Positions 39,414-48,911 of a stretch of DNA of 64,000 bases are shown piece after piece. The position numbers were made by a program, and so were the translations under genes. Origin of the DNA: Sphingobium sp. EP60837 (GTDB lineage Bacteria; Pseudomonadota; Alphaproteobacteria; Sphingomonadales; Sphingomonadaceae); the NCBI RefSeq assembly GCF_001658005.1, contig NZ_CP015986.1, positions 2,357,501 to 2,421,500 of the forward strand, read 5' to 3'. How positions within the stretch are numbered: position 1 is the first letter of the stretch; every line of letters begins with the position of its first letter. The notes below the pieces were generated by a model, which had not been told where the DNA came from, did not search any database, and saw only the letters and a list, made by a program, of their open reading frames with translations.

Positions 39414-40619
39414 ATGGTGGCCAAACCCTTCAAGACGCTTGACGATATGGGCGACATCAGCGGCAAGTGCGTGCTGGTGCGCGAAGATTTGAACGTGCCG
39501 ATGCAGGATGGATCGGTAAGCGACGACACCCGCTTGCGCGCGGCGATGCCCACGATCCTGGAACTGGCGGATCGTGGCGCCAAGGTGCTGATCCTCGCGC
39601 ATTTCGGTCGTCCCAAGGGACAGAAGAATCCGGAATATTCGCTGTCCAAGATCACCCGCCCGCTGACGGCGGTGCTGGGCCGCGACGTGCAGTTCATTCC
39701 CGACTGCTGCGGGCAAGCTGCGGTGGACGGTATCGCGGTGATGCGGCCGGGTGATATTTCGATCCTGGAAAATACCCGCTTCCATCCCGGCGAGGAGAAG
39801 AATGACCCGGCGCTGGCGGAAGCCATGGCGGCGATCGGCGATTTCTATGTGAACGATGCTTTTTCCGCAGCGCACCGTGCCCATGCCTCGACCGAGGGGC
39901 TGGCGCACAAGCTGCCTGCTTTTGCGGGCCGTTCGATGGAAAAGGAGCTGGACGCGCTACAGGCGGCGCTCGGCGAGCCGGTGAAGCCGGTCGCGGCGGT
40001 GGTCGGCGGAGCGAAGGTTTCGACCAAGCTCGATGTGCTCAACAATCTGGTCGCAAAGGTCGATCATCTGATCATCGGTGGCGGCATGGCCAATACCTTT
40101 CTCCACGCACGCGGCGTCGATGTCGGTAAGTCGCTGTGCGAGAAGGATCTGGCAAACACGGCCGAGGCGATTTTCGACGCGGCCGAAGCTGCGGGGTGCA
40201 CCATTCACCTGCCCTATGACGTGGTGGTCGCGAAGGAGTTCGCGGCGAACCCGCCGTCAGTGCGGACCTGCAACGTGCATGAGGTCGCGGCTGACGAGAT
40301 GATCCTGGACGTAGGGCCTGCGGCTGTCGAAGCGCTGGGCGATGCGCTCAAGAACTGCCGCACGCTGGTGTGGAACGGGCCGCTTGGCGCGTTCGAGATT
40401 GCTCCGTTCGACAAGGCGACGGTGGCGTTGGCAAAGACGGCGGCGGCGCTCACCAAAGAAGGCGGCCTGACGTCGGTGGCTGGCGGCGGCGATACTGTCG
40501 CGGCGCTCAATCATGCGGGCGTTGCGGGCGACTTTACCTTTGTATCGACCGCAGGCGGCGCTTTCCTCGAATGGATGGAAGGCAAGGACCTGCCCGGGGT
40601 CAGCGCATTGATGGTGTGA
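39414..40619 (+). CDS. pgk: Phosphoglycerate kinase
   Basis: Glycolytic ATP-forming kinase. N-terminal [12 protein letters not shown] and [10 protein letters not shown] bind 3-phosphoglycerate. [11 protein letters not shown] and the C-terminal GGGDTVAAL loop form the nucleotide side. Length 401. ATG at 39414 (MVAKPFKTL) has GGGAG nearby; the frame extends further upstream only through the repeat. It has its own downstream terminator. Confidence 0.96.
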   Translation: MVAKPFKTLDDMGDISGKCVLVREDLNVPMQDGSVSDDTRLRAAMPTILELADRGAKVLILAHFGRPKGQKNPEYSLSKITRPLTAVLGRDVQFIPDCCGQAAVDGIAVMRPGDISILENTRFHPGEEKNDPALAEAMAAIGDFYVNDAFSAAHRAHASTEGLAHKLPAFAGRSMEKELDALQAALGEPVKPVAAVVGGAKVSTKLDVLNNLVAKVDHLIIGGGMANTFLHARGVDVGKSLCEKDLANTAEAIFDAAEAAGCTIHLPYDVVVAKEFAANPPSVRTCNVHEVAADEMILDVGPAAVEALGDALKNCRTLVWNGPLGAFEIAPFDKATVALAKTAAALTKEGGLTSVAGGGDTVAALNHAGVAGDFTFVSTAGGAFLEWMEGKDLPGVSALMV

Positions 40620-40626
40620 ACTTCGG

Positions 40627-40665
40627 GGCCGCCGTCCATATGGATGGCGGCCTTCTTCATTTTTT
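40627..40665 (+). terminator. Rho-independent terminator of pgk
   Basis: A 13-bp near-perfect palindrome (GGCCGCCGTCCAT with ATGGATGGCGGCC) followed by TTCTTCATTTTTT. Confidence 0.88.
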
Positions 40666-40707
40666 AGAAGCCGCCGATGGGGTGGCGCAACCCTACAGAG
40701 AAGGTAT

Positions 40708-41610
40708 GTGCAGATGCTGGATCAAGATATGAAGAACAAGATTGCGGCCGGCAACGGATTCATCGCCGCGCTCGACCAGAGCGGCGGATCGACGCCCAAG
40801 GCGCTGAAGGGCTATGGCATCGAAGAGGGCGCCTGGACCAATGACGAGGAGATGTTCGGCCTGATCCACGACATGCGGAGCCGCATCATCACTTCGCCCT
40901 GCTTCACCGGTGAAAAGGTGATCGGCGCGATCCTGTTCGAGCGGACGATGGATGGCGAAGCGGGCGGCAAGTCGGTGCCGCAGGCACTGATCGAGCGTGG
41001 CGTGGTGCCCTTCATCAAGATCGACAAGGGCCTGGAGGACGAGGCGAACGGCGTGCAGCTGATGAAGCCGATGCCGGAACTGGACGGTCTGCTGAAGCGC
41101 GCCAAGGCGCTGGGCGTGTTCGGGACCAAGGAGCGTTCGGTTATCAATCTCGCCAACCGCGAGGGCATTGCCGCCGTCGTGAAGCAGCAGTTCGAAGTCG
41201 GGCAGCAGGTTCTTGCTGCCGGGCTGGTGCCGATGATCGAACCCGAAGTGAACATCAAGAGCCCCGAACGGGCCGATGCCGACCAGATCCTGCTGGAGGA
41301 ACTGGTGAAGGCGCTCGATGCGCTGCCGGGCGACGACAAGGTGATGCTGAAGCTGTCGCTGCCGACCAAGCCCGGCCTGTTCGAACCGCTGGTCGATCAT
41401 CCGCGGGTGCTGCGCGTCGTGGCGCTGTCGGGCGGTTTCTCGCGCGCGGAAGCCTGTGTCGAGCTGGCCAAGAACCGGGGCATCATCGCCAGCTTCAGCC
41501 GCGCGCTGCTGAACGATCTGCGCCACCAGATGAGCGATGACGAATTCAACGGCTCGCTGGGACAGGCGATCGACGAAATCTACACCGCCTCGACCAACAA
41601 GGCGGCGTGA
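40708..41610 (+). CDS. fda: Fructose-bisphosphate aldolase, class I
   Basis: Schiff-base aldolase that splits fructose 1,6-bisphosphate. Colinear with the Staphylococcus Fda type: GNGFIAALDQSGGSTPKAL, IGAILFERTMDGEA, FIKIDKGLEDEANGVQLM, MIEPEVNIKSPERADAD and LSGGFSRAEA. The lysines in VMLKLSLPTK and IKIDKGL are the expected active-site region. Length 300. The start is ambiguous between ATG 40708 and the ATG at 40714. An acetyltransferase gene begins eight bases after the stop. Confidence 0.95.
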   Translation: MQMLDQDMKNKIAAGNGFIAALDQSGGSTPKALKGYGIEEGAWTNDEEMFGLIHDMRSRIITSPCFTGEKVIGAILFERTMDGEAGGKSVPQALIERGVVPFIKIDKGLEDEANGVQLMKPMPELDGLLKRAKALGVFGTKERSVINLANREGIAAVVKQQFEVGQQVLAAGLVPMIEPEVNIKSPERADADQILLEELVKALDALPGDDKVMLKLSLPTKPGLFEPLVDHPRVLRVVALSGGFSRAEACVELAKNRGIIASFSRALLNDLRHQMSDDEFNGSLGQAIDEIYTASTNKAA

Positions 41611-41617
41611 CCGGGCG

Positions 41618-42094
41618 ATGACGGCGGCAAGAAGCAGTTCCGGAGCCGCCGTCATCCGCCTTTCGGGGCGCGGCATTGCGACGATGCGGGCGGTGAACGC
41701 GCTGTTCGCCGACGTTTTCGACGATGCTGGCTCCTATGCCGCTCTGCCGCCGTCCGATGCCTATCTGGCTGACCTGCTGGACGATCCCCGCTTCATCGCG
41801 CTGGCGGCTCTGGAAGGGGAGAGGGTCGTCGGTGCGCTGGCCGCCTATGAGCTGCGTAAGTTCGAGCAGCAGCGCAGCGAGATCTATATTTACGACCTTG
41901 CCGTGGCGGCCGACCGGCGGCGGCAGGGAATCGCGACGGCGCTAATCGATGCCCTGCGGCCCGTCGCTGTCGACGCAGGCGCGTGGGTCGTTTATGTACA
42001 GGCTGACCTGGAGGATGAACCGGCGGTCGCGCTATACACGAAGTTGGGCAAGCGCGAGGATGTGCTGCATTTCGACATAGCACCGCGGGCCTAG
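41618..42094 (+). CDS. GNAT acetyltransferase closely resembling AAC(3)-I aminoglycoside acetyltransferases
   Basis: A 158-residue GNAT protein. From FIALAALEGERVVGALAAYE onward it follows AAC(3)-Ia (AacC1) almost motif for motif: KFEQQRSEIYIYDLAV, then RRQGIATALIDAL (acetyl-CoA loop), then YVQADLEDEPAVALYTKLG, and the ending LHFDIAP. In AAC(3)-I enzymes this fold acetylates the 3-amino group of gentamicin-type drugs; activity here is not shown. Base composition matches its neighbours and no integron or attC-like sequence is seen, so it looks like a resident chromosomal gene. It begins 8 bp after fda and overlaps the convergent DUF72 gene by 4 bp. Confidence 0.85.
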   Translation: MTAARSSSGAAVIRLSGRGIATMRAVNALFADVFDDAGSYAALPPSDAYLADLLDDPRFIALAALEGERVVGALAAYELRKFEQQRSEIYIYDLAVAADRRRQGIATALIDALRPVAVDAGAWVVYVQADLEDEPAVALYTKLGKREDVLHFDIAPRA

Positions 42095-42807
42095 CCGATC
42101 ATCGCCCTGAGCGTCCGCGCATCTTCGATGGCGTCGGCATTGATGTCATTGTTGAAATAGGCCCAGACGGTGCGCCTTTGGCGGGCTTGTTCCTTCATCC
42201 AGTCCGCCCAATCGCGCAGCTGGGCTTCCGGATAACGGCCCCAATATTTGCCTTGGCCGCCGTGAAAGCGGACATAAGCGGCGGGACCAGTGGCCAAGCG
42301 CGGACTGACGGAACCTGGCATGTCATGGACGCAAAAGCTGGCGCCGTGGCGATCGAGCAACTGATAGACGCTGTCTGCATACCAGCTTGGATGGCGAAAT
42401 TCGAAGACCGGGACGATGTCGCGCGGCTGAAGGACGAGGAAGCTTTCCAAGCGGTCGAGGTTGAGCGCTAGGGTCGGCGGCAGCTGGTAGAGGATAGGGC
42501 CGAGCGTGGGGCCGAAATGGTGGAAGGCCGCCACCATCCGCTCCATCGGCTCCTCGCAATGTGTGAGCTTTAGTGCCTGGGTGAGGTAGCGGTTGGCTTT
42601 GACGGCATAGCAAAAGCCGGGTGGGGCCTGATCGCGCCAGGCTTCGACAGTCGGGGGTTTGGGCAGGCGGTAGAAGCTGTTGTTGATTTCCACCGTATCG
42701 AAATGTTCGGCGTAAAAAGCGAACCAGCGCTTTACGGGAAGCTTTTCAGGATAGAAGCGGCCGCGCCAGTGGCGATAATTCCATCCTGAGCAGCCGATCC
42801 TGATCAT
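42091..42807 (-). CDS. DUF72 (YecE-like) protein
   Basis: A 238-residue TIM-barrel-like protein of unknown function. Typical features: IRIGCSGWNYRHWRGRFYP at the N-terminus, FDTVEINNSFYRLP, FCYAVKANRYLTQ, VFEFRHPSW and the C-terminal AYVRFHGGQGKYWGRY with VWAYFNNDINADAIEDA. ATG at 42807 was chosen over 42843 because it opens directly at the conserved IRIGCSGW. It is convergent with the acetyltransferase gene. Confidence 0.88.
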   Translation of the reverse strand: MIRIGCSGWNYRHWRGRFYPEKLPVKRWFAFYAEHFDTVEINNSFYRLPKPPTVEAWRDQAPPGFCYAVKANRYLTQALKLTHCEEPMERMVAAFHHFGPTLGPILYQLPPTLALNLDRLESFLVLQPRDIVPVFEFRHPSWYADSVYQLLDRHGASFCVHDMPGSVSPRLATGPAAYVRFHGGQGKYWGRYPEAQLRDWADWMKEQARQRRTVWAYFNNDINADAIEDARTLRAMIG

Positions 42808-42881
42808 GGCGGGACAAGCCGCAGGGCGCAGGGCCGGTTCCATACTTTTCCTCGGGCGCGGAAAAGCGCTAAGGCAGCGGC

Positions 42882-43574
42882 ATGACCGACTTCACTGATG
42901 ATGAACTGCGCCTCGACCCAAGCTTTGCGGATAAATTCGAACGGGGTTTCAGGCCGCCGTGCCAGCTTTATCTGATTTCTCCTCCCGCAATCGACGACGG
43001 TTTCACCGCGCGGCTGGCGCAGGCATTTGATGGCGGGGAGGTCGCGGCCTTTCAGTTGCGGCTGAAGGGCATCGACGAAGACGCCATCGCGCGCGCGGCC
43101 GAGCCGGTGCAGAAGTTGTGCGCGGAGCGAGATGTGGCGTTCATCATCAACGACAGCGTCGCGCTCGCCCAGCGGCTGGGGGCGGACGGCGTGCATCTGG
43201 GGCAAAGCGATGGCGATCCGCGTGAGGCGCGCAAGCTGTTGGGTCCGCGAGTGCAGATCGGAGTGACCTGCCATGACAGCCGCCATCTGGCGATGGAAGC
43301 TGGGGAGGCGGGAGCGGACTATGTGGCCTTTGGGGCTTTTTATCCGACGACGACCAAAGAGACGCTGCATCGGCCTGAACCGTCGATCCTGAGTTGGTGG
43401 ACCACCTTGTTCGAACTGCCCTGCGTGGCGATTGGCGGGATTACGGCCGAGAATGCGGCCCCCCTGGTGGCTGCTGGGGCGGATTTTCTGGCGGTGAGCA
43501 GCGCGGTGTGGGGACATGCTGACGGGCCGGAGGCGGGGGTTCGGGCTTTTGCAGGGATTCTTGGCGCGAGCTGA
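42882..43574 (+). CDS. thiE: Thiamine-phosphate synthase
   Basis: Joins the pyrimidine and thiazole halves of thiamine. TIM barrel of 230 residues: [32 protein letters not shown] with [30 protein letters not shown] and [19 protein letters not shown]. The N-terminus carries about 25 extra acidic residues. Divergent from the DUF72 gene, monocistronic. No TPP riboswitch is visible in the short upstream gap. Confidence 0.9.
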   Translation: MTDFTDDELRLDPSFADKFERGFRPPCQLYLISPPAIDDGFTARLAQAFDGGEVAAFQLRLKGIDEDAIARAAEPVQKLCAERDVAFIINDSVALAQRLGADGVHLGQSDGDPREARKLLGPRVQIGVTCHDSRHLAMEAGEAGADYVAFGAFYPTTTKETLHRPEPSILSWWTTLFELPCVAIGGITAENAAPLVAAGADFLAVSSAVWGHADGPEAGVRAFAGILGAS

Positions 43575-43684
43575 ACCGCACTGCATCGTTTCCCGCCTGC
43601 GCTCGAATAAACGGGGCGGGTGGGCCAAAGGCAGCTTTCCCAGCCGTCGCGCGTTTTCTCCCTCACAATCGGGAGAGTATCGCC

Positions 43685-44785
43685 TTGAAAAACCATCTGC
43701 TGATCTTCGCGCTGCTGTGCACGGCCTGCAAAGTTTCCGTTACAGACGCCGATGAGAGCCGCCGTGCGCCCTCAGGCACTGAGCAGAGCGGGGGGCAAAG
43801 CGCGGCAGCGGCGCAGCCTGCAGCCGATCCTTTCGCCTTCGCCATCGTGCCTGAGCCGACCGGCGCGCCCGCCCGCGCGGACTCGATATTGCAGGCGCAG
43901 GTGGCGCTCGACCGAGCGGGTTTTTCGCCGGGCGTGCTGGACGGGAAGGAAGGCATGTCCTTCACAGCAGCGCTCCTGGGGTTTCAGGAGGCGAAGGGAC
44001 TTCCCGAAACAGGGAAATATGACGAAGCTACCGCTAAGGCGCTGATGGGCGACCGCCCGCCGCCTGCGACCTGGCTGGTGAAGATACCCGAGGGCTTCGC
44101 GCGGGGGCCGTTTTCCAATGTCCCCAAGGATCTGGGTGAGCAGGCGAAGCTACCAGCGCTTGGCTACCGCAACCTCATCGAAAAGCTTGCCGAACGGTTC
44201 CATACGAAGCCGGAGGTGCTGGTAGCGCTCAACTCGCCGAGTACGAAGCTGGGGCCGGGCGCGACCATGCGCGTGCCTGCGGTTGGTAATCAGCCGGTCG
44301 CCAGGATCGAAGGGGACGAACGCGGTTGGGGCAACACGCTCGCCAGCCTGGCGGTCGCCAAGGACCAGCCGCAGGCCGATCATATCGTGGTCGATAAGAG
44401 CGATGGGGTGCTGCGGGTGTTCGACGCGCAAAATGGTTTGATCGCGCAATTCCCCGCGACGATGGGGTCAGAACATGATCCGCTGCCGATTGGGACATGG
44501 GAGATCAAGGGGATAAGCCGCAATCCGGACTTCCATTATAATCCCGACCTGTTCTGGGATGCCGATGCAAAGGACCAGAAAGCGGTGCTGAAGCCCGGCC
44601 CCAATGGCCCGGTCGGCGTTGTCTGGATCGACCTGTCCAAGCAGCATTATGGCATCCACGGCACCCCAGAACCGCAGACCATCGGCCGGACGGAAAGCCA
44701 TGGCTGCATCCGCTTGACCAATTGGGACGCTGCACGGCTGGCTCAGATGGTGAAGAGCGGGGTTAAGGCAGTGTTCCAGGCATGA
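43685..44785 (+). CDS. L,D-transpeptidase lipoprotein (YkuD) with peptidoglycan-binding domain
   Basis: Cell-wall cross-linking enzyme. The N-terminus has a lipobox (LLCTAC), so it should be membrane-anchored. A PG_binding_1-like domain is near residues 70-115 (AQVALDRAGFSPGVLDGKEG). A second region at about 155-200 looks like LysM. The YkuD domain covers the C-terminal half: HYGIHGTPEP and then SHGCIRLTN (about residues 338-346), with the catalytic Cys. Starts at TTG 43685 with GGGAG upstream. Its stop overlaps the next gene (ATGA). Confidence 0.9.
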   Translation: MKNHLLIFALLCTACKVSVTDADESRRAPSGTEQSGGQSAAAAQPAADPFAFAIVPEPTGAPARADSILQAQVALDRAGFSPGVLDGKEGMSFTAALLGFQEAKGLPETGKYDEATAKALMGDRPPPATWLVKIPEGFARGPFSNVPKDLGEQAKLPALGYRNLIEKLAERFHTKPEVLVALNSPSTKLGPGATMRVPAVGNQPVARIEGDERGWGNTLASLAVAKDQPQADHIVVDKSDGVLRVFDAQNGLIAQFPATMGSEHDPLPIGTWEIKGISRNPDFHYNPDLFWDADAKDQKAVLKPGPNGPVGVVWIDLSKQHYGIHGTPEPQTIGRTESHGCIRLTNWDAARLAQMVKSGVKAVFQA

Positions 44786-45363
44786 GGCGGCCGGGCCGGC
44801 GGGGGTGGGCGGGAATTGCGCTCGCCATCCTGCTGCTGGTCCTGTTCCTGAAAATGTGCGTGCGGATCCTACCTGGCGATGGGCCGCGGCGACAGAATTT
44901 CGAACGGCCCGCTGCCGCCGAGACGGGGCCCTTGCTCATCCCCGTCGAAGGCGTGCCGCCAAGTGCGCTGACGGACACATTCACCCAATCGCGCGCTGGC
45001 GGAGCGCGGCCGCATGACGCGATCGACATCATGGCGGCGCGGGGCAGGGCTGTGCTGGCGGTGGCTGACGGGCGGATCGAGAAGCTTTTTTCGAGCGAGG
45101 AGGGTGGGCTGACCATCTATCAGCGATCCCGCAATGGAAAGCGCATCTATTATTATGCGCATCTCGACGCTTATGTGCCGGGCCTGGCCGAGGGGCAAGG
45201 GGTGCGGCGCGGGCAGAAGATCGCAACCGTAGGCAGTAGCGGCAATGCCAATCCCGTCGCCCCTCACCTGCATTTCGCGGTGCATGACATGGCGCCAGGG
45301 GAGCCATGGTACGGCGGCCGAGCGATCAATCCCTATCCGCTGCTAGCGCGGCCGCTCCGATGA
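44782..45363 (+). CDS. M23-family metallopeptidase (LytM domain)
   Basis: A 193-residue membrane-anchored peptidase, probably a murein endopeptidase. An N-terminal transmembrane helix ([16 protein letters not shown]) is followed by the LytM domain: [20 protein letters not shown] with the first metal-ligand pair, and [10 protein letters not shown] with the HxH motif. All visible zinc ligands are present. Coupled by an ATGA overlap to the L,D-transpeptidase, so cross-linker and hydrolase are made together. Confidence 0.9.
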   Translation: MRRPGRRGWAGIALAILLLVLFLKMCVRILPGDGPRRQNFERPAAAETGPLLIPVEGVPPSALTDTFTQSRAGGARPHDAIDIMAARGRAVLAVADGRIEKLFSSEEGGLTIYQRSRNGKRIYYYAHLDAYVPGLAEGQGVRRGQKIATVGSSGNANPVAPHLHFAVHDMAPGEPWYGGRAINPYPLLARPLR

Positions 45364-45445
45364 GCCTACTTGCCCTTCGCCACGGCACGATGTAGAGGCG
45401 CCAACCGGCTCTTTTCACCTTCAGACATATAGGCAGGCTCTTCCC

Positions 45446-46009
45446 ATGAAGATCAGCGGCGTCGAGATTCGTCCCGGCAACAACATCGAATATGACGGAA
45501 GCCTGTGGCGCGCCGTCAAGATCCAGCACACGCAGCCCGGCAAGGGCGGCGCCTATATGCAGGTGGAACTCAAGAACCTGATCGACGGGCGCAAGAACAA
45601 TGTGCGCTTTCGGTCGGCCGAGACGGTCGAGCGCATCCGCCTCGACACCAAGGACTTTCAATATCTCTATGCCGAGGGCGACATGCTCGTCTTCATGGAT
45701 ACCGAGACCTATGAGCAGATCAACCTGCCACAGGATCTAGTGGGAGAGGCTTCGGCGTTCCTGCAGGACGGCATGATGGTCATGCTGGAAATGTATGAGG
45801 AACGTCCCATCAGCGTGCAGTTGCCCGAAACGGTCGAGGCGACCGTGGTCGAAGCTGATGCCGTGGTGAAGGGGCAGACCGCTTCGGCGAGCTATAAGCC
45901 GGCGATCCTGGACAATGGCGTGCGCGTCATGGTGCCGCCGCACATCGTCACGGGAACCCGTATTGTCGTTGACGTTTATGAGCGGGAATATGTGAAGCGG
46001 GCGGACTGA
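45446..46009 (+). CDS. efp: Elongation factor P
   Basis: Relieves ribosome stalling at polyproline. Three beta-barrel domains over 187 residues: [20 protein letters not shown], the modification loop [18 protein letters not shown] with the Lys expected to receive beta-lysine, and the C-terminal [20 protein letters not shown]. The neighbouring gene order here does not include epmA or epmB. It is followed by a repeat and an inositol-monophosphatase gene. Confidence 0.96.
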   Translation: MKISGVEIRPGNNIEYDGSLWRAVKIQHTQPGKGGAYMQVELKNLIDGRKNNVRFRSAETVERIRLDTKDFQYLYAEGDMLVFMDTETYEQINLPQDLVGEASAFLQDGMMVMLEMYEERPISVQLPETVEATVVEADAVVKGQTASASYKPAILDNGVRVMVPPHIVTGTRIVVDVYEREYVKRAD

Positions 46010-46014
46010 TCCGA

Positions 46015-46145
46015 CATTCACCCCTTCCGTCTGCGGGAGGGGAAGGGGGTGGCTGGCGAGCGTAGCGAGCTTCGGACCCCTCATTTATTTGCGCCGCTTG
46101 CGCGGCAACCCACCCCGGCCTCTCCCGCATGCGGGAGGGGGGAGA
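46015..46145. repeat. Palindromic intergenic repeat, family C
   Basis: CCCCTTCCGTCTGCGGGAGG at the left and CCTCTCCCGCATGCGGGAGG at the right flank a spacer with GAGCGTAGCGAGC. The right end provides the GGAG at 46141-46144, eight bases before the ATG of the next gene. It is distinct from families A and B. Confidence 0.7.
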
Positions 46146-46152
46146 AAAGAAA

Positions 46153-46965
46153 ATGGTCAGCCATTCCGGCCTTCTCACCGTCATGGAGCGCGCCGTCCGC
46201 AAGGCGGGCTCCAAGCTGCGCCGTGACTTCGGCGAAGTGGAGCATCTGCAGGTTTCCCGCAAGGGACCGGCGGACTTCGTGTCCAAGGCGGACAAGCAGT
46301 GCGAGCAGACACTGGTCGAGGAACTGCGCAAGGCACGCCCGGACTGGGGCTTCCTGCTGGAAGAAGGGGGCGTCATCGAGGGCGATCCCAACAAGCCCCG
46401 ATGGATCATCGATCCGCTGGATGGAACGACCAATTTCCTGCACGGCATTCCGCACTTCGCGATCTCGATCGCCGTGGAAGAGCCGCTTTATGGTGGCAAA
46501 AAGGAAATCACCACCGGCCTCGTCTATCAGCCTGTCACCGATGAAAGCTATTGGGCGGAAAAGAGCCGGGGCGCGTGGCGGCACGACCAGCGGCTGCGTG
46601 TGTCGGCGCGTCGCGATCTGGGCGAGTGCCTGATCGCAACGGGTATCCCGTTCATGGGGCATGGCGACTTTGCGCAATGGACGCGCGTGTTCGGCGCGGT
46701 GGGCCCTTCCGTTGCGGGCATCCGCCGCTTCGGCGCTGCGACGCTGGACCTCGCCCATGTCGCCTCTGGGCGCTATGACGGCTTTTGGGAAAGCGGGCTC
46801 CAGCCCTGGGACGTTGCCGCGGGCATTTTGCTGGTGCGCGAGGCGGGCGGTTTCGTCACTGACTTCCGGGGTGGCGACCAGCCGATCGAACGCCGGGAAA
46901 TCATTGCTGGCAATGATGCGATCCACAGCAAGCTGCACAAGCTCGTCGCCGGGGCGCTGCGCTGA
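46153..46965 (+). CDS. suhB: Inositol monophosphatase family protein (SuhB-like)
   Basis: Mg2+-dependent sugar or inositol phosphatase. Metal motifs: GFLLEEGG and the signature IDPLDGTTNFLHGIPHFAIS (near residue 95), with the third site WESGLQPWDVAAGILLVREA near residue 215. Length 270. SuhB in E. coli also takes part in rRNA antitermination; whether this copy does is unknown. Its Shine-Dalgarno falls in a family C repeat. Confidence 0.88.
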   Translation: MVSHSGLLTVMERAVRKAGSKLRRDFGEVEHLQVSRKGPADFVSKADKQCEQTLVEELRKARPDWGFLLEEGGVIEGDPNKPRWIIDPLDGTTNFLHGIPHFAISIAVEEPLYGGKKEITTGLVYQPVTDESYWAEKSRGAWRHDQRLRVSARRDLGECLIATGIPFMGHGDFAQWTRVFGAVGPSVAGIRRFGAATLDLAHVASGRYDGFWESGLQPWDVAAGILLVREAGGFVTDFRGGDQPIERREIIAGNDAIHSKLHKLVAGALR

Positions 46966-47090
46966 CGCGCAATTGTCGCCTTGTTCAAATGCGGGCTATT
47001 TGCGAATCATTCTCACGCCTTGTGGGCCTTGCTTCGCCTAGGCAGCGGGCCTAAAGCGCGCCCATATTCATTTTCGCCCAGGGGATTCCG

Positions 47091-47465
47091 TTGGTCGATC
47101 TAGCCCAATATCTGCCGATCCTGATTTTCCTAGGGATCGCATTGCTGCTTTCTGCGGCATTTGTGTTCCTGCCGATGCTGGTTGGCCGCCTGACCGGAGC
47201 GCATAAGCCCGACCCGGCCAAGCTGTCGGAATATGAGTGCGGCTTTCCCGCGTTCGAGGAGCCGCGCAGCCAGTTCGACGTGCGCTTCTACCTGGTCGCG
47301 ATCCTGTTCATCATCTTCGACCTGGAAGCGGCATTCCTCTTCCCCTGGGCTGTCAGCCTCGACCAGATCGGCTGGGCTGGCTGGACGACGATGATGATCT
47401 TCATAGCGGAGCTGGTGCTCGGCCTCGTCTATGCGTGGAAGAAGGGAGCCCTCGATTGGGAGTAG
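47091..47465 (+). CDS. nuoA: NADH-quinone oxidoreductase subunit A
   Basis: Membrane subunit of complex I with three transmembrane helices ([20 protein letters not shown] is the first). The conserved loop [21 protein letters not shown], beside the quinone site, and the acidic membrane stretch [14 protein letters not shown] are present. 124 residues. Begins at TTG (47091) with an AGGGGA-like Shine-Dalgarno. First gene of the 14-gene nuo operon; its stop overlaps the nuoB start. Confidence 0.95.
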   Translation: MVDLAQYLPILIFLGIALLLSAAFVFLPMLVGRLTGAHKPDPAKLSEYECGFPAFEEPRSQFDVRFYLVAILFIIFDLEAAFLFPWAVSLDQIGWAGWTTMMIFIAELVLGLVYAWKKGALDWE

Positions 47466-48010
47466 AACTTGACCGTCCCGTCCCCGGCACCTTGCCGCCG
47501 GCGGGAACGCAGCCCGACCAGCATTTCTTCAACGCGCTGAACAGTGAGGTCAGTGACAAGGGTTTCCTCGTCACATCGACCGAGGATTTGTTCCAGTGGG
47601 CACGCACGGGTTCGCTGTGGTGGATGACCTTTGGCCTTGCCTGTTGTGCGGTGGAGATGATCCACGCCAACATGCCGCGTTATGACATGGAGCGGTTTGG
47701 CGCCGCGCCGCGTGCGTCCCCGCGTCAGTCGGACGTGATGATCGTCGCGGGCACGCTCTGCAACAAGATGGCTCCGGCGTTGCGCAAGGTTTACGACCAG
47801 ATGTCGGAACCGAAATATGTGATTTCCATGGGGTCCTGCGCCAATGGCGGCGGCTATTATCACTACAGCTATTCTGTCGTGCGTGGCTGCGACCGGATCG
47901 TGCCGGTGGACATCTATGTGCCCGGCTGCCCGCCGACTGCCGAAGCGCTGCTCTATGGCGTGATGCAGTTGCAGCGGAAGATCCGGCGGATCGGGACGAT
48001 TGAGCGCTGA
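47456..48010 (+). CDS. nuoB: NADH-quinone oxidoreductase subunit B
   Basis: Carries cluster N2, the last iron-sulfur centre before quinone. The ligands are visible: [10 protein letters not shown] (adjacent Cys pair), then [10 protein letters not shown] and [12 protein letters not shown]. 184 residues. The start is a TTG at 47456 inside the nuoA 3' end, with GGGAG seven bases upstream; no ATG or GTG fits ahead of the conserved core. Confidence 0.95.
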   Translation: MGVELDRPVPGTLPPAGTQPDQHFFNALNSEVSDKGFLVTSTEDLFQWARTGSLWWMTFGLACCAVEMIHANMPRYDMERFGAAPRASPRQSDVMIVAGTLCNKMAPALRKVYDQMSEPKYVISMGSCANGGGYYHYSYSVVRGCDRIVPVDIYVPGCPPTAEALLYGVMQLQRKIRRIGTIER

Positions 48011-48011
48011 T

Positions 48012-48911
48012 ATGGGTCATTCTGCACCGAAGATCGTGAACCCTGAGGGGATCGCGGACGAAATCGCTGGGCTGCTGGGTTCGATGCTGATCGAGGCAGT
48101 CGATCATGCGGACGAACTGAGCTACACCGTCGTGCGCGAGCGCCTGGCTGATGCCATGGAAGTGCTGCGCGCGCAGGGGCAGTATCAGCAACTGATGGAG
48201 ATTGCCGGGGTCGATTATCCCGAGCGGCCTGAGCGGTTCGAGGTCTGCTATCATCTGCTGAGCGTCACGCGGAACCACCGTATCCGCGTCAAAGTCTCTA
48301 CCGACGAGGACAAGCCCGTTCCCACCGTAACGCACATCTGGCCGGTCGCGGGCTGGCTGGAGCGCGAGGTGTTCGACATGTATGGCGTCATCTTCGATGG
48401 TAATACCGACCTGCGCCGGATCCTCACGGACTATGGCTTCAAGGGCCATCCGCAGCGCAAGGACTTCCCGCTGACCGGTTATGTCGAGATGTGGTATAGT
48501 GAGGAAGACAAGCGGGTCGTTTACAAGCCTGTCCGCCTCGCGCAGGACTTCCGCAGCTTCGATTTCATGAGCCCATGGGAAGGCGCGCAATATGTGCTGC
48601 CCGGCGACGAGAAGGCGGGGCAAGCGCCTGGAGCGCCGACGCCGGCCGCTGCTCCCGCGCCGCCGCCTGCCGCGCCCAAGGGCGATCCTGCTGCTGCGAC
48701 GCCGAAGGTGACGGAGAAGAAGGAAGACACCGGCGCTGGCGAACCGGCGAATAAGGAAGCCGCGAAGGCGACCGCGGAAAAGCCGCTAGCCGATGACGCG
48801 CAGACCACGCCTGTGCGCCGCTCGCGCACTGCGAAGGCCGAAACGGGTGAAGCGGACGCGGCCAAGCCGAAGCGTACGCGCAAGCCGAAAACTCCCGAGG
48901 GTGAAGCCTGA
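48012..48911 (+). CDS. nuoC: NADH-quinone oxidoreductase subunit C with long low-complexity C-terminal tail
   Basis: The 30-kDa peripheral-arm subunit. The conserved core (about residues 50-195) has [38 protein letters not shown] and [18 protein letters not shown]. After [13 protein letters not shown] comes a tail of about 96 residues rich in Ala, Pro and Lys (for example [20 protein letters not shown]), ending in basic PKRTRKPK. Standard NuoC ends near residue 200. Start uncertain: ATG 48012 or TTG 48000, which overlaps the nuoB stop. Confidence 0.93.
   Translation: MGHSAPKIVNPEGIADEIAGLLGSMLIEAVDHADELSYTVVRERLADAMEVLRAQGQYQQLMEIAGVDYPERPERFEVCYHLLSVTRNHRIRVKVSTDEDKPVPTVTHIWPVAGWLEREVFDMYGVIFDGNTDLRRILTDYGFKGHPQRKDFPLTGYVEMWYSEEDKRVVYKPVRLAQDFRSFDFMSPWEGAQYVLPGDEKAGQAPGAPTPAAAPAPPPAAPKGDPAAATPKVTEKKEDTGAGEPANKEAAKATAEKPLADDAQTTPVRRSRTAKAETGEADAAKPKRTRKPKTPEGEA

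Noticed and set aside
41618..42094. Acetyltransferase gene as a recently acquired resistance cassette
   Set aside because: No integrase, attC-like hairpin, IS or composition shift; it is tightly packed between fda and the DUF72 gene.
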